Part shown: in pieces, positions 1 to 8,466 of the stretch
How positions within the stretch are numbered: the first letter of the stretch is position 1
Layout: each line of letters begins with the position of its first letter
From: Magnetococcales bacterium
Lineage (GTDB): Bacteria; Pseudomonadota; Magnetococcia; Magnetococcales; UBA8363
Length of the DNA stretch: 53,920 nucleotides
NCBI GenBank assembly: GCA_015660855.1
Contig: JACSDG010000004.1
Location: forward strand, 1-53,920
Reading direction: 5' to 3'
The notes under the pieces: model-generated
Database searches by the model: none
Seen by the model: only the letters and a program-made list of their open reading frames with translations
Told to the model about the DNA's origin: nothing
Made by a program: the position numbers and the translations under genes

Positions 1-165
1 CTTCTGCGACGGGAGCTTCCTGCGCGACGGGAGCTTCCTGCGCGACGGGAGCTTCCTGCGCGACGGGAGCTTCCTGCGCGACGGGAGCTTCCCCGGCGAC
101 GGGGATTTCTTCTGCGACGGGAGCTTCTACGGTAACGGGAGTTACCTCGGCAGTGGGAGTTCCGG
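1..165 (-). repeat. 18-bp tandem repeats encoding EAPVAx hexapeptides
   Basis: About nine 18-bp units run in frame within the partial gene. Units near position 1 are almost identical (core CGACGGGAGCTTCC on plus) and diverge towards position 165. They encode E-A-P-V-A-Q/E. The array continues past the window edge, so its length is unknown. Confidence 0.85.
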
Positions 166-1061
166 CAGCGGGAGTCCCGGTATCGGCAGAGGTTTCAGAG
201 GAAGATTCGCTTTGTCCCTGTCTTTGGGTAAAAGCCTGATTTTCGGTATTGGCGCGGGTTTCGAGAACAGTCTCTGCACTCGCCACCTCGGTAGCTTCCG
301 CTGCATCCCTGGTTTGCTCGGCTTCTGCTTCTTCAGCGGCCTGCTTTTCGACTTGGGCCGTTTCTTCTTCCGCAGCTTTTCCACCGGCGTTTGCTATTCC
401 GCTGGTTCCCGGGGCAGCGTTTTGGGAAGCACCTCCTTGAGCACCTCCCTGAGTGGCGGCTTGGGGTGTCACTGATGGTGTTGCTTGGGCAGATCCTGTA
501 GATGGTGTTGCTTGGGCAGATCCTGCACCTGACACATCGACCGCAGCTGCTGGAGAGGCACCGGGGATCGGTACCTCTGTTGCCGTGGTGGTATCGTCCA
601 CATTGTTTGCAACCTCGCCAGGGGCGGCTTGGTTACCGGGGGTTTGGTCGGGGTTCGGCCCTTGGTTGGCCTGACCAGCCCTGGCTCCAGGCGCAGCCCC
701 TTCCCGGTTTCCTCCACCGCTGGCGCGCGTGGCAGAGGCGGAACCCTGATTGTCCGGGGTTTCGACAGATCCTTCTGTCGGAGTTCCTACGGCAATGTCA
801 ATGTTGTCGGCGACACCGCTGGCCATGGCTGCGGCACCGTCTGCAACCCCATCCTCATTGCGGTCGCGGTCGCTGCCCATTTGTATGGTGGCGGCATTGG
901 TCTGCTCGGTGACTTCTTCCGCACTCGCACTGATGTTTTCCTCGGCTCCAAGATTCTGGGTCTGGACATCCTGCAATACGGTCATGTCGTCCAGATTTTG
1001 ACGATTGTCGTTTTGTTCCCCCTGGTTCTCGCCAGTATCCAAACCCGTATCTTCAGCCATG
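1..1061 (-). CDS. large low-complexity surface-type protein, N-terminal part (runs off window)
   Basis: The frame is open from an ATG at 1061 to the left edge with no stop (about 353 codons). It begins MAEDTGLDTGENQ. The composition is extreme: Ala, Glu, Gln, Thr, Gly and Pro dominate, there is no cysteine, and no signal peptide or membrane segment is seen. An imperfect duplication (GSAQATPS twice) lies near residue 190. At the left edge it passes into hexapeptide repeats of the type EAPVAQ. Such acidic, repeat-rich N-termini are common on very long adhesin or RTX/cadherin-type proteins secreted by type I systems; that identity is inferred, since no folded domain is visible. A GGGAG sequence lies about 11 nt before the ATG. 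It follows the prophage operon on the same strand but is probably a host gene. Confidence 0.6.
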
Positions 1062-1338
1062 GACCATACTCCCGTATTCTTTGTTTCTGTAAGTGAACTC
1101 CCGGACCAGCCAGGAAGGGACTTTTGTGCCGTTTAATCCGTCGGACAACTGGCCGGGGAGGTGGCAAGCACTTGCATCCGGATGGCGATGCTTACAAGCT
1201 TTATACGGTTTCTGCGTTGGGTGCGCTTACAAAATCGATTTTTTTTTGTAACTTTATTGTAACAGTGTCGGCGAGTGAATGTTGGGGTGAACCGACATTT
1301 ACAGGATGAAAATTTTTTTCATTGTTTTTTAATGGGGG

Positions 1339-1368
1339 CCTGGGTTCCCGCACCGGCAGGAACCCAGG
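1339..1368 (-). terminator. stem-loop after the prophage operon (no U-tract)
   Basis: A perfect 10-bp inverted repeat (CCTGGGTTCC / GGAACCCAGG, 10-nt loop) lies 57 bp past the last prophage gene. No T-run follows on minus, so it could be a weak or Rho-assisted terminator, or an RNA-stabilising hairpin. The rest of the 1062-1424 gap holds nothing else I recognise. Confidence 0.45.
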
Positions 1369-1424
1369 GAAGATTTGACACGAAGGGGGAGGGGGAAGGG
1401 TTATCGTTTGTTTGGGAGGGTGAA

Positions 1425-3134
1425 TTAAAATCGCGGCAGGCGGGCCAGGTGGGACTGAATGTTTCGGTTGACGGTTTGGATGCCCTGAATCCTTCTGGAG
1501 ACGGGGTCGGAGGGCAGTTGGGGGTTGGCCAGACTGTTTTTAGGTACCGCCTGGAACTCGGGCAGACCCAGTTCTTTACGCACGATGGCGGCCCTTTGAT
1601 TTTCCGGGGTTGGGGTGGTATCCATCACCCCGACCTTGGCTAGGTCGCCAAAAATGTTGAGGGCACCGGCCATTTTGGATTTTTCCATGTCCAACTGATT
1701 TTGGAGCATGGCTTGGTTTTGGGATTGGTGTCCGCGCAATTGTTCCAGGGACATGGCCTGATCCTGGGATTGGCGTCCGCGCAATTGTTCCAGGGCGATG
1801 GCATGTTCCGAATCCACCGATTTTAAGCGCAATTGTCCCGCTTCTTCACGATCCATGATCCATTGTTTTTGCTTGAGGTCTTCTTCGCGGCGCCATTTTT
1901 CCAATTCCATGGTTTTTGCGGCTTGTTGTTCGGCCATGGATTGTTGCAACTGTCCCTGATAGGCGGCGGCGTCCTGGTTCATCATGTGCTGCTGGCGGTT
2001 GATGTCAAGATTAAGATCGCCTTGCAGGCGGGCGATGTCCATGTCCACGCGTCCCCGTTGCCGGGCCACTTCGACATCGGTCTGGCCGCGGAGGCCGATT
2101 TCGGTCATGGATTGCCTGCCCGCCAGATCCTGGAGGGCGAACTGGTTTGCCGAGGCCATTTGTTGCAGACCCCATTGGTTTTGCATGCCGGCAAACCCCG
2201 ACTCCAGATTGGCCACGGCGGCCGCCTGTTCGGAGGCCAACTGCGATTCCATGCGACCACGGGCGATCCCTTCGGCCACCCCCTGGCGGGTGGAGCCGAA
2301 ATGACCCATCATCACCGCCTCTCCGGTCAACTGCGGCAACATTTCCTGGGAAAAGGCGAGGCGTTGGGCATCGGCTTGAGTCTGGAGTTGTCGCCCCAGG
2401 GACTGGCGCGCCCCTTGAAACTGTTGTTGCATTTCCGCCTGCATGGCGGCCTGGAGCAATCCCTGATCCATCCCTGGGGCCGGCGGGGGGTAGGGCAGGG
2501 GGTAGGGTTTGGGTTCTGGAGCGGGGGCGGGCAAGGTGGTTTGTGCCTGGGTTGGTTGGGAGGTGTTTCCGGCGGCATCGAGTTGGACCAGTTGTTTATC
2601 GAGCAGACCGCGGGCTTGTCCCGCCATTTGATCGTGAGATCCCTGCCATTCCGGGGTTGCAAAAGGGGTATCCGTGGCTCCCAGTTGCGTGGCCAGGGCC
2701 TGGTAGGTACCCCGACCGCCCATTTCCACCTCGCGGAACAGCATCGATTGGGCGTCTTTGTTGGCACCAAGTTTTTCGGCCAGGGTTTTGCGGGTGGTTT
2801 CGGCCTCGTTTTGGATTTGTTGCCGGATCCGGTTATAATTTTGCTCCTGCTCCCCGTTCTGTTGCGGTTCGGCTCCCACGTTGGATTGGGCTTTCAAGGT
2901 GTCCAGGTGTTCCAGTTGGGCCTGGGCTTTAAGGTAGCGATTGTAGAGATTGCGGCCTTCTTCATCGCCTCCCTGTTGCCAATAGGCGGCGATGGAATCC
3001 TTCATGCTTGAGATTGCGGCGGGGTTATCGGTCTGGAGTTGGGCGTTGGAACCGCCATCCTTGAGCATGGCGCGGAGTTTGGCTCTCCGGTTGGCTCCGG
3101 AGGGGAGGCCGCTGGCTGCGATGTTTGGGGTCAT
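1425..3134 (-). CDS. coiled-coil phage virion protein (possible internal/ejection protein)
   Basis: This 569-aa protein is the most promoter-distal gene of the virion operon. Its start at 3134 has GGAGA 7 nt upstream. It is rich in Gln, Ala, Arg and Glu and almost devoid of cysteine. Residues about 200-225 form a Pro-rich linker (PAPEPKPYPLPYPPPAP). From about 225 to 500 it is long amphipathic helix with repeated Q/R/M patterns, including a direct 15-residue duplication (LEQLRGRQSQDQAM / LEQLRGHQSQNQAM). No enzyme motif is visible. A long helical protein at the end of a podovirus morphogenesis operon suggests an internal virion or DNA-ejection protein, or a tail-needle/fibre support. This role is inferred from position and composition only. 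Confidence 0.75.
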   Translation of the reverse strand: MTPNIAASGLPSGANRRAKLRAMLKDGGSNAQLQTDNPAAISSMKDSIAAYWQQGGDEEGRNLYNRYLKAQAQLEHLDTLKAQSNVGAEPQQNGEQEQNYNRIRQQIQNEAETTRKTLAEKLGANKDAQSMLFREVEMGGRGTYQALATQLGATDTPFATPEWQGSHDQMAGQARGLLDKQLVQLDAAGNTSQPTQAQTTLPAPAPEPKPYPLPYPPPAPGMDQGLLQAAMQAEMQQQFQGARQSLGRQLQTQADAQRLAFSQEMLPQLTGEAVMMGHFGSTRQGVAEGIARGRMESQLASEQAAAVANLESGFAGMQNQWGLQQMASANQFALQDLAGRQSMTEIGLRGQTDVEVARQRGRVDMDIARLQGDLNLDINRQQHMMNQDAAAYQGQLQQSMAEQQAAKTMELEKWRREEDLKQKQWIMDREEAGQLRLKSVDSEHAIALEQLRGRQSQDQAMSLEQLRGHQSQNQAMLQNQLDMEKSKMAGALNIFGDLAKVGVMDTTPTPENQRAAIVRKELGLPEFQAVPKNSLANPQLPSDPVSRRIQGIQTVNRNIQSHLARLPRF

Positions 3135-3149
3135 TGGGTTTCTCCATGG

Positions 3150-3416
3150 TTACAATTTGATCCATTGATTGTTTTGACGGCCATAAAAACCGGCACCGGA
3201 GCCGGGGTTCCAGTCGCTGCCGTCGGCGTAGACCAGATTGCCGTTTTCGCATTTGGCGGGTTCGGCATGCAATACCACCAGCTTGACGATTTCCTTGCCT
3301 TCGCGGGCGGCGTTGGCGATGCGGTTGAGTTCCTGATACACCCAGGATCCCAGTTGTTCGGGTTGGGAGGGCGGAAGGTTGACGCCGTAGACGGCGCCCA
3401 GATTGGCGGTCATCAT
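3150..3416 (-). CDS. small phage tail-region protein, unknown function
   Basis: An 88-aa protein starting at ATG 3416, overlapping the upstream stop by one base (TGATG), so translation is probably coupled. It ends 15 bp before the 569-aa virion gene. The sequence is mostly helical in the middle (YQELNRIANAAREGKEIVKL) with a Gly/Asn/Trp-rich tail. No signal peptide or membrane segment. I do not recognise a family. Its place between receptor-type tail proteins and the distal virion protein suggests a minor virion or chaperone role. Confidence 0.7.
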   Translation of the reverse strand: MMTANLGAVYGVNLPPSQPEQLGSWVYQELNRIANAAREGKEIVKLVVLHAEPAKCENGNLVYADGSDWNPGSGAGFYGRQNNQWIKL

Positions 3417-3880
3417 CAATATTTCCCCTGTGGCTCGAATTCCAGGGTGTACCCCAGCAGGGTCCAGCCCATGTCGGTGGTGCTTTGAAAACGAATGGAT
3501 AGGAATCGCCCGGTCATGGCCAGATCGGCGATGCTTTGGCAGGCTTCGGCAAAATGGGAATGGTTGGCCGGGTTGAAATTGTGCGCCGAACCCCAGGTGA
3601 TGGCATCTCCCAGTTTTTTTTGAAATCCCAATTGGATGGCGACATTCGCGTCGGCGGTCATTTCTGGCCACAGATCGCCAAGCTGAAACTGTCCCGGTCC
3701 GCCGCCGCCGATGGGCAGACTTTCGCGGGTGAGGGTGGCGGTCATGGCGACGCCGTCGGCACTTTCGCCGGCGTCGCACAGATAGATTTTTTGGTCCACC
3801 GGTGAGGCCATGAGCAGGTCCGGTTCGGTGCGTCGGTAGCGATTGCCGGCACCATAGGCTGAAAAATCAATGGATCCCAT
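3416..3880 (-). CDS. tail receptor-type domain protein, stand-alone paralogue of the propeller C-terminus
   Basis: The 154-aa product starts MGSIDFSAYG; this start was chosen because a longer frame reading reaches into the shadow of the next gene. The whole protein resembles residues about 375-503 of the upstream Asp-box protein. Both contain YLxDAGE, a LWP/VWP segment, an M/ITGR-F/Y pair and a terminal GYTLxxE strand. It is therefore a single-domain copy of that C-terminal module, probably a beta-sandwich used in tail assembly or host binding. The gene lies 55 bp after its larger relative. Function is inferred from the phage context. Confidence 0.75.
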   Translation of the reverse strand: MGSIDFSAYGAGNRYRRTEPDLLMASPVDQKIYLCDAGESADGVAMTATLTRESLPIGGGGPGQFQLGDLWPEMTADANVAIQLGFQKKLGDAITWGSAHNFNPANHSHFAEACQSIADLAMTGRFLSIRFQSTTDMGWTLLGYTLEFEPQGKY

Positions 3881-3935
3881 CGGCTGAGTTCTCCTGTGGA
3901 TGGTTGCGTTGACTGCCCGTACCCTTTGGGCGGAT

Positions 3936-5447
3936 TTAATGGTGGCCGCTTTTCTCGTACACCAGGGTATAGCCATGGATGGCCCACTGGCAGTCCAGTT
4001 CGAGGATAAAGCGCAGGGCGATATAGCGGCCGGTGATGCGCACGGGGGCGTAGTCGGCGGTGTAGGGGTTGAGGGTGACGGGCGGGTGCCAGTTGACCGC
4101 TTCATCGGCGGCCATCTGGCTGCCCACCTGGATGGTCACGTCGGTGTTCATGGAGCAGTCGGGCCAGACTTCGAGGAGGGTGATGACGGTATCGGGTCCT
4201 TCGGGGGTCAGTCCCACCCGTTCCAGGATTGAGGGAATGGCGGCTCCGTTGCCGGTTTCTCCGGCATCCATGAGATAAAAATGGTTGCCAACGCCGGCGG
4301 CGATGTAGTCGGGTTCGACGCGGTGGAGGCGTGGGGTTTGGTGGATGACCAGGGTATCCCCGGTGACAAATTGCACCTTGCCCACGTTGGCATTGATTCC
4401 CAGGGTGGTGGCGATGGCCAGATTGCCGTTGGCCCACAGGGGTTGAATGTCGGCGGGCGTCTTCCACAGGGTGGCGGTAAATAGATCTTCCCCCTGGGTC
4501 CAGGTGTTGCCGTTGTCGGTGGAATACACATGGCGGATGGTGTGAAACCCTCCCAGGTAGACGAACACATGGAGATGGCCGTCGGGATCTTTGAGGAGTC
4601 CGGGGGGGGACCACAGGTCGAAGACAAAGGGGGATGTCAGGATGGTCCGGGAAATCCAGGTGCGGCCGCCATTCTTGGAGAGGGCGGCGGTGAGCGTGTT
4701 TCCCTGCACATAAACTACCACCAGATGGCCGTTGCCGGAGGCGATAAGATTGGCCGCCACCGCCTGTCCGGGATTCCAGGCTTGGCTCCAGGGCGACCAG
4801 GAGGCTGCGTCGTCGGTGGAATGGGTGATATACGTTTCCCTTTGATCGTTGATGATGGCCTCGGCGAGGACATGGATGGTGCCACTGGCATCCATGGCCA
4901 GGCGCAGGTGAACGGCCCAACCCAGGTGGGGCAGGGGGGTTGCGACCTGGATGGGGGCGTTCCAGGAGATTCCGGAATCTTCGGAAATGCAGATCCGGAT
5001 GGTTCCATCGTCATCGTCACGCACGATGAGGTAGAGTCGGGTTCCCGAGGCATGGGCGATGGCATCGATCTGGCGCGAGCAATTGTTGAGGGTTGCCGCG
5101 ACGGTTTGGCTGGACCAGTTTATTCCTTCGTCGAAGGAACGGGCATGTTGTGGGGTCAGGTTGGCATCGACATAAAACAGGTGTACGGTTCCTGCCGCAT
5201 CCACGACCAGGGCCGAGGCATGGCGATAAAATTCCACCCCACTGGCCACCACCAGGACATCACTCCACGATTGTCCCTGGTCGGCGGAGGACGCCACGTA
5301 AACGGCCCCTCCCCCAACGACCCTGGAAACATAAAGATTCCCCTCCCCATCCACCGCCGCATCGCAGCCCCCGCACAGGCAACCCCCGTTCCCAGCCACA
5401 TCGACCGCCTGACTCCAGGAGGCAAGATTATAGTCGATCGCTCCCAA
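3936..5447 (-). CDS. six-Asp-box (sialidase-fold) beta-propeller tail protein
   Basis: A 503-aa protein with six Asp-box motifs (S-x-D/N-x-G-x-S/T/N-W) at residues about 54, 104, 155, 210, 257 and 309. The spacing of about 50 residues is typical of a six-bladed BNR/sialidase-like propeller. The catalytic Arg triad of true sialidases is not obvious, so binding rather than cleavage is likely. A C-terminal domain (about 375-503) is shared with the next gene. There is no signal peptide, consistent with a virion protein. In the virion operon it best fits a tailspike or receptor-binding protein recognising a host surface glycan. The domain is well supported; the role is inferred. Confidence 0.8.
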   Translation of the reverse strand: MGAIDYNLASWSQAVDVAGNGGCLCGGCDAAVDGEGNLYVSRVVGGGAVYVASSADQGQSWSDVLVVASGVEFYRHASALVVDAAGTVHLFYVDANLTPQHARSFDEGINWSSQTVAATLNNCSRQIDAIAHASGTRLYLIVRDDDDGTIRICISEDSGISWNAPIQVATPLPHLGWAVHLRLAMDASGTIHVLAEAIINDQRETYITHSTDDAASWSPWSQAWNPGQAVAANLIASGNGHLVVVYVQGNTLTAALSKNGGRTWISRTILTSPFVFDLWSPPGLLKDPDGHLHVFVYLGGFHTIRHVYSTDNGNTWTQGEDLFTATLWKTPADIQPLWANGNLAIATTLGINANVGKVQFVTGDTLVIHQTPRLHRVEPDYIAAGVGNHFYLMDAGETGNGAAIPSILERVGLTPEGPDTVITLLEVWPDCSMNTDVTIQVGSQMAADEAVNWHPPVTLNPYTADYAPVRITGRYIALRFILELDCQWAIHGYTLVYEKSGHH

Positions 5448-5626
5448 TGGTTTTTCCTTTTAAAAGTTGTTTTTTGATGGTTTTCATGATGCGCAATATC
5501 TCAAGAAAATACGCCCAATCATTGCCCGCAGGTATCTCCCCCGTTATTCCAAGCGAACGCGGAAAATCTTGAAGGAGGTTTTTTCAGGGGGGATGTGGAA
5601 AAAAAATGTTGTAACAAAAGGAAAAG

Positions 5627-6400
5627 CTACTTTGCCTTGCCTGATGAAGGGGTGTCGTGCGGGTGGGTATGGATAAGATTACTGTTAAAATAATTAAAAC
5701 CTGAAACGATCATGCCTGTCAGTAAAGAGGAAACAAGGGCAATGAAGACGCCCTTTTTAAGGTCAAATTTTTTATCCCTTCGACGTTCCTCGATTCTACG
5801 TCCTTCGCGGGCCAAAAAGGCGACGGTTACGGGGTCTTCGTGGAGAATTTCCAGGGAGGTTCTGATCTTCAATGCGTCTTTCAGTGCGGTGTCGTACATT
5901 TCGATGGCGTCGGACCATTTGGCCGCAGCTTCAAATTTTTTTGCGTCGACATAGGCGGACTTGCATTTTTTTTTAAGCTTATGGATTTGCTTTATATTTT
6001 CTACTCTGTCCTTAAAGCTTCCAGCCAAATCGTCAGCCAACAGGATATAATCCAGGAGGCTTGTGAGGATTTTGTCTTCTTCAAGGATACTATTGATGGC
6101 AATCTTATAGGAATCGAGCGTGGCCCGCTTGACGTGGGACTCGGTAGCCTTGCGGATTTCAGCGACGGAATCTATTATCGTATCGACATCACTCAGCCCA
6201 CGAGCGACGTGGTGAAGGCAGGAAAACATTTCGTTGGCGACGTTTTCGGGTCGGACTCCGTTTTTTTCAGCGGTGGCAATCCTGAAAACCGGCTGAAACC
6301 CCTCCCAATATTTGTCCACCAGATCGGCCAGTGCGTTTTGGACCGATTCATTTTTCAGCAGGGCCAGTGTATGATCGCGATGCGGTCTGGGGCCTACCAT
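5627..6400 (-). CDS. unknown helical protein with C-terminal membrane anchor (prophage cargo)
   Basis: 257 aa, mostly charged helices. One hydrophobic segment lies near the C-terminus (about residues 218-240, FIALVSSLLTGMIVSGF) preceded by a basic stretch (RRIEERRRDKKFDLKK), then a short His-rich tail. This suggests a cytoplasmic helical domain anchored by a tail segment. The 3' end of the 64-aa gene overlaps its start by 7 bp (ATGGTAG). The base composition is more AT-rich than the neighbouring virion genes. Sitting between tail genes but not tail-like, it looks like a cargo (moron) gene. I recognise no family. Confidence 0.65.
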   Translation of the reverse strand: MVGPRPHRDHTLALLKNESVQNALADLVDKYWEGFQPVFRIATAEKNGVRPENVANEMFSCLHHVARGLSDVDTIIDSVAEIRKATESHVKRATLDSYKIAINSILEEDKILTSLLDYILLADDLAGSFKDRVENIKQIHKLKKKCKSAYVDAKKFEAAAKWSDAIEMYDTALKDALKIRTSLEILHEDPVTVAFLAREGRRIEERRRDKKFDLKKGVFIALVSSLLTGMIVSGFNYFNSNLIHTHPHDTPSSGKAK

Positions 6401-6588
6401 TGCTCAAGGATTTTCATGGTACGGCGGTCCATCTCTTCGGCACTGACGCCCTCGCCTTCTCTTACGTATCCTCTGCCATTAAGGAGTGGTGACGATTTTT
6501 CGCTGGAATTGCCTCGGATGAATCGCCGAAGCATGGATCTGCTGATGACAGGGCTATAACGGGGAGGTGTTTCTGGATGATCTTCCAT
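6394..6588 (-). CDS. small basic protein upstream of the membrane-anchored cargo protein
   Basis: 64 aa, beginning MEDHPETPPRYSPVISRSML. It is rich in Arg, Ser and Glu with no hydrophobic segment. The stop overlaps the start of the 257-aa gene, so the two form a coupled pair. The pair is out of character with the tail genes around it. A toxin-antitoxin or exclusion pair is possible in principle, but nothing in the sequence proves it. Confidence 0.5.
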   Translation of the reverse strand: MEDHPETPPRYSPVISRSMLRRFIRGNSSEKSSPLLNGRGYVREGEGVSAEEMDRRTMKILEQW

Positions 6589-6762
6589 GATGCCCTCAAG
6601 AGGGTGAGCTGTTTCTTAGGCGAGTTGCTTTTCAACCGAGACAAGCGCAGGGCAGTCTTTCTGATGCCCGGAACGCAACCCCATAGCCGCCGATACGCAA
6701 CGCGCAATTTTCAAAAAGACTATCAAAAAACATCTATTGCGTCAAGTCACGCAACATTTCAC

Positions 6763-6803
6763 GCTTCAAGCCCAGGGAAAAGTTCTGCCCCTGGGCTTGA
6801 AGC
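6763..6803 (-). terminator. 15-bp perfect stem-loop after the tail nozzle gene
   Basis: GCTTCAAGCCCAGGG pairs perfectly with CCCTGGGCTTGAAGC, with an 11-nt loop, 6 nt past the nozzle stop codon. No T-run follows on minus. It marks the boundary between a virion gene and the 5.6-6.6 kb cargo pair. It may end transcription or protect the upstream mRNA 3' end. Confidence 0.6.
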
Positions 6804-6808
6804 TGTAG

Positions 6809-8242
6809 CTACACCTCCGACATGGACGACACGTTGGGCAGGTCGCGGATGCCCCAGGTGTTGTGGGCGTAGTTGTAGGTAAGGGCCAGGGAGCACCAGG
6901 AGGCTGAGCGTTCCGGGAAACAAAACCAAACTTCCCGTTCGGTGCGGTTGACGCTGACAAAGGCGCGTTGACCGTTATCGGGGTCGATCTGTTGTTCCAA
7001 CCAGGCGCGATTGCGTCCTGTCAGGAGGCTGTTGGCGTTGTGACCGTCGAACATGTACAGGTCATCGCGGCTCATGCAGTAATGTTGTCCTTCCACCATG
7101 GCCACGCAGTTGGTGGCCAGCAAACCCACCGACTTGATCACCGGGGCCACTTTCCACACATACGGCGGTCCCACGTAGGTCAACGACCAGATTTGGTCAT
7201 CTTTGTAGACGATGAACTGATCCCTGAGCGGCATTCCTTCGACCAGTGCCGAACCGGTTTCGTCAATGACGGTTTCGCCCGCCAGCTTGGAGGCGTCCCC
7301 AACGTCCCAGGTTTCCGGAACTTGGCTGGGTTCGGCAGGGTGGCTCCATTTGACCACCTGGGGGAAGGCGATCCCCCCCTTGGTAGGGAAAATACCGATG
7401 AGAAACGCCTTGAAAAACCGCAGGCTGCGAATGGTTGTTCCCGCAGGCCAATGGGACAGATTGGCCAGCCTCGTGGTTTGGGACAGGGGATTCCACATTT
7501 GTGGGGCATCGACGCCATTGTTGAGATAACCGACTCCCCCCAGGGCATCCCCGTTCCACCCCAGGTTGGCGGTGCCGTTGTAGGCACTTTGGGTTTGTGC
7601 GCAACTGATGGCGGTGACATCGCCGACAAAATCGGCGTTAGCCTCCAAAGCCAGCAGGGTGTTGGTGATCGATGTGGCGGTGATGGTTTCGTTGAAGGTA
7701 CCGTTGGCACTGCGCACCGTACCCGCGATGCCACCGACCTTGGGGGTGAGGGTGCCGGCGGAATATCCCGAAATGGTAAACGAAACCGCGTAGGATCGTC
7801 CTTCCTTGATGTTCACATTCTGGGACAGACTGCTGGCGGTGGTTTGGGAACCGTTGCACTGGGCCTTGTCGGTGCCGGTATTGATGGACCAACCCGTCCC
7901 CAAAGTCCACCATGGTTTGGTGTTGTCGTAATCGGTCATTCCCCCATCATAAACCATGTCCGCACCGCTCGTGGTACGCGTAATGGTGTAATGGGTACCG
8001 TCCTTGACGGTATGGACCGCATCGGTTCCGCAATAACAAAGCTGGTCGTACATGTAGCGCAAAAAATTGGGGGCGGTGCTCAACGTGCCCAACACCGCCT
8101 TGAACCCCTGTACCTTGCGGGCCGCTCCACCGGTAAACTTGACGTTGGCACCCGAGGAAAAGGCATTGGGGGGGAGTGTGTGCGCCGGCTTGTCGCTGAT
8201 GATGCCGTATTGATCCAGTTGCGATACAGTAAAAAGCGGCAT
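6809..8242 (-). CDS. tail nozzle-like protein (T7 gp12-type) with inserted CBM-like domain
   Basis: 477 aa from ATG 8242. The N-terminus after this start (MPLFTVSQLDQYGIISD, LPPNAFSSGANVKF) matches the opening of short-tailed-phage tail-tube/stabilisation proteins, in which a Pro-Pro-Asn-Ala motif and a variable-site/position phrase follow. An alternative upstream ATG at 8296 lacks a ribosome-binding site. Residues about 100-220 form an inserted module (GTGWSIN..., AGTLTPKVGG, GTVRSANGTF, ANADFVGDV) that closely matches one in the adaptor gene at 10209-11237 and resembles beta-sandwich carbohydrate-binding domains. The C-terminal half (YMFDGHN, FCFPE, YNYAHNTWGIRDLP) is typical of nozzle proteins. 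It forms the channel end below the adaptor ring. Role by family resemblance. Confidence 0.75.
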   Translation of the reverse strand: MPLFTVSQLDQYGIISDKPAHTLPPNAFSSGANVKFTGGAARKVQGFKAVLGTLSTAPNFLRYMYDQLCYCGTDAVHTVKDGTHYTITRTTSGADMVYDGGMTDYDNTKPWWTLGTGWSINTGTDKAQCNGSQTTASSLSQNVNIKEGRSYAVSFTISGYSAGTLTPKVGGIAGTVRSANGTFNETITATSITNTLLALEANADFVGDVTAISCAQTQSAYNGTANLGWNGDALGGVGYLNNGVDAPQMWNPLSQTTRLANLSHWPAGTTIRSLRFFKAFLIGIFPTKGGIAFPQVVKWSHPAEPSQVPETWDVGDASKLAGETVIDETGSALVEGMPLRDQFIVYKDDQIWSLTYVGPPYVWKVAPVIKSVGLLATNCVAMVEGQHYCMSRDDLYMFDGHNANSLLTGRNRAWLEQQIDPDNGQRAFVSVNRTEREVWFCFPERSASWCSLALTYNYAHNTWGIRDLPNVSSMSEV

Positions 8243-8316
8243 GGCTGTCGGTGTCCCTCGATAAAAATAAGGATTAAAACAGGAATCTGGGGTCATGGGC
8301 AGAAATTATTTTTTAT

Positions 8317-8463
8317 TTACTGCTGTGAACTCCAACGGGTTTCTGCCGAATAACATCCAATAATTCCACTGGGGTTGTCTTCTATGGGAATGGCACTGCC
8401 AACCGTGGTGAAACTGGCATTGGGAATGGTCGGCAGGGTGGTGACGACGCCGTAGTAGGGCAT
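8317..8463 (-). CDS. 48-aa phage protein, unknown
   Basis: Encodes MPYYGVVTTLPTIPNASFTT... ending in WSSQQ, then TAA. AAGGAA sits 6 nt before the ATG, and the gene starts 3 bp after the stop of the upstream tail gene, so a real coupled gene is likely. It is too short to assign a function. It lies between the paired tail proteins and the nozzle gene. Confidence 0.6.
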   Translation of the reverse strand: MPYYGVVTTLPTIPNASFTTVGSAIPIEDNPSGIIGCYSAETRWSSQQ

Positions 8464-8466
8464 GGT

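Noticed and set aside
1-165. CRISPR-like tandem array
   Set aside because: Units are 18 bp with no spacers and stay in one reading frame; this is a protein repeat.
1833-3011. Plus-strand frame opposite the coiled-coil virion gene (392 codons)
   Set aside because: Shadow; its His/Leu/Gly-rich composition is what antisense of Gln/Ala-rich codons gives.
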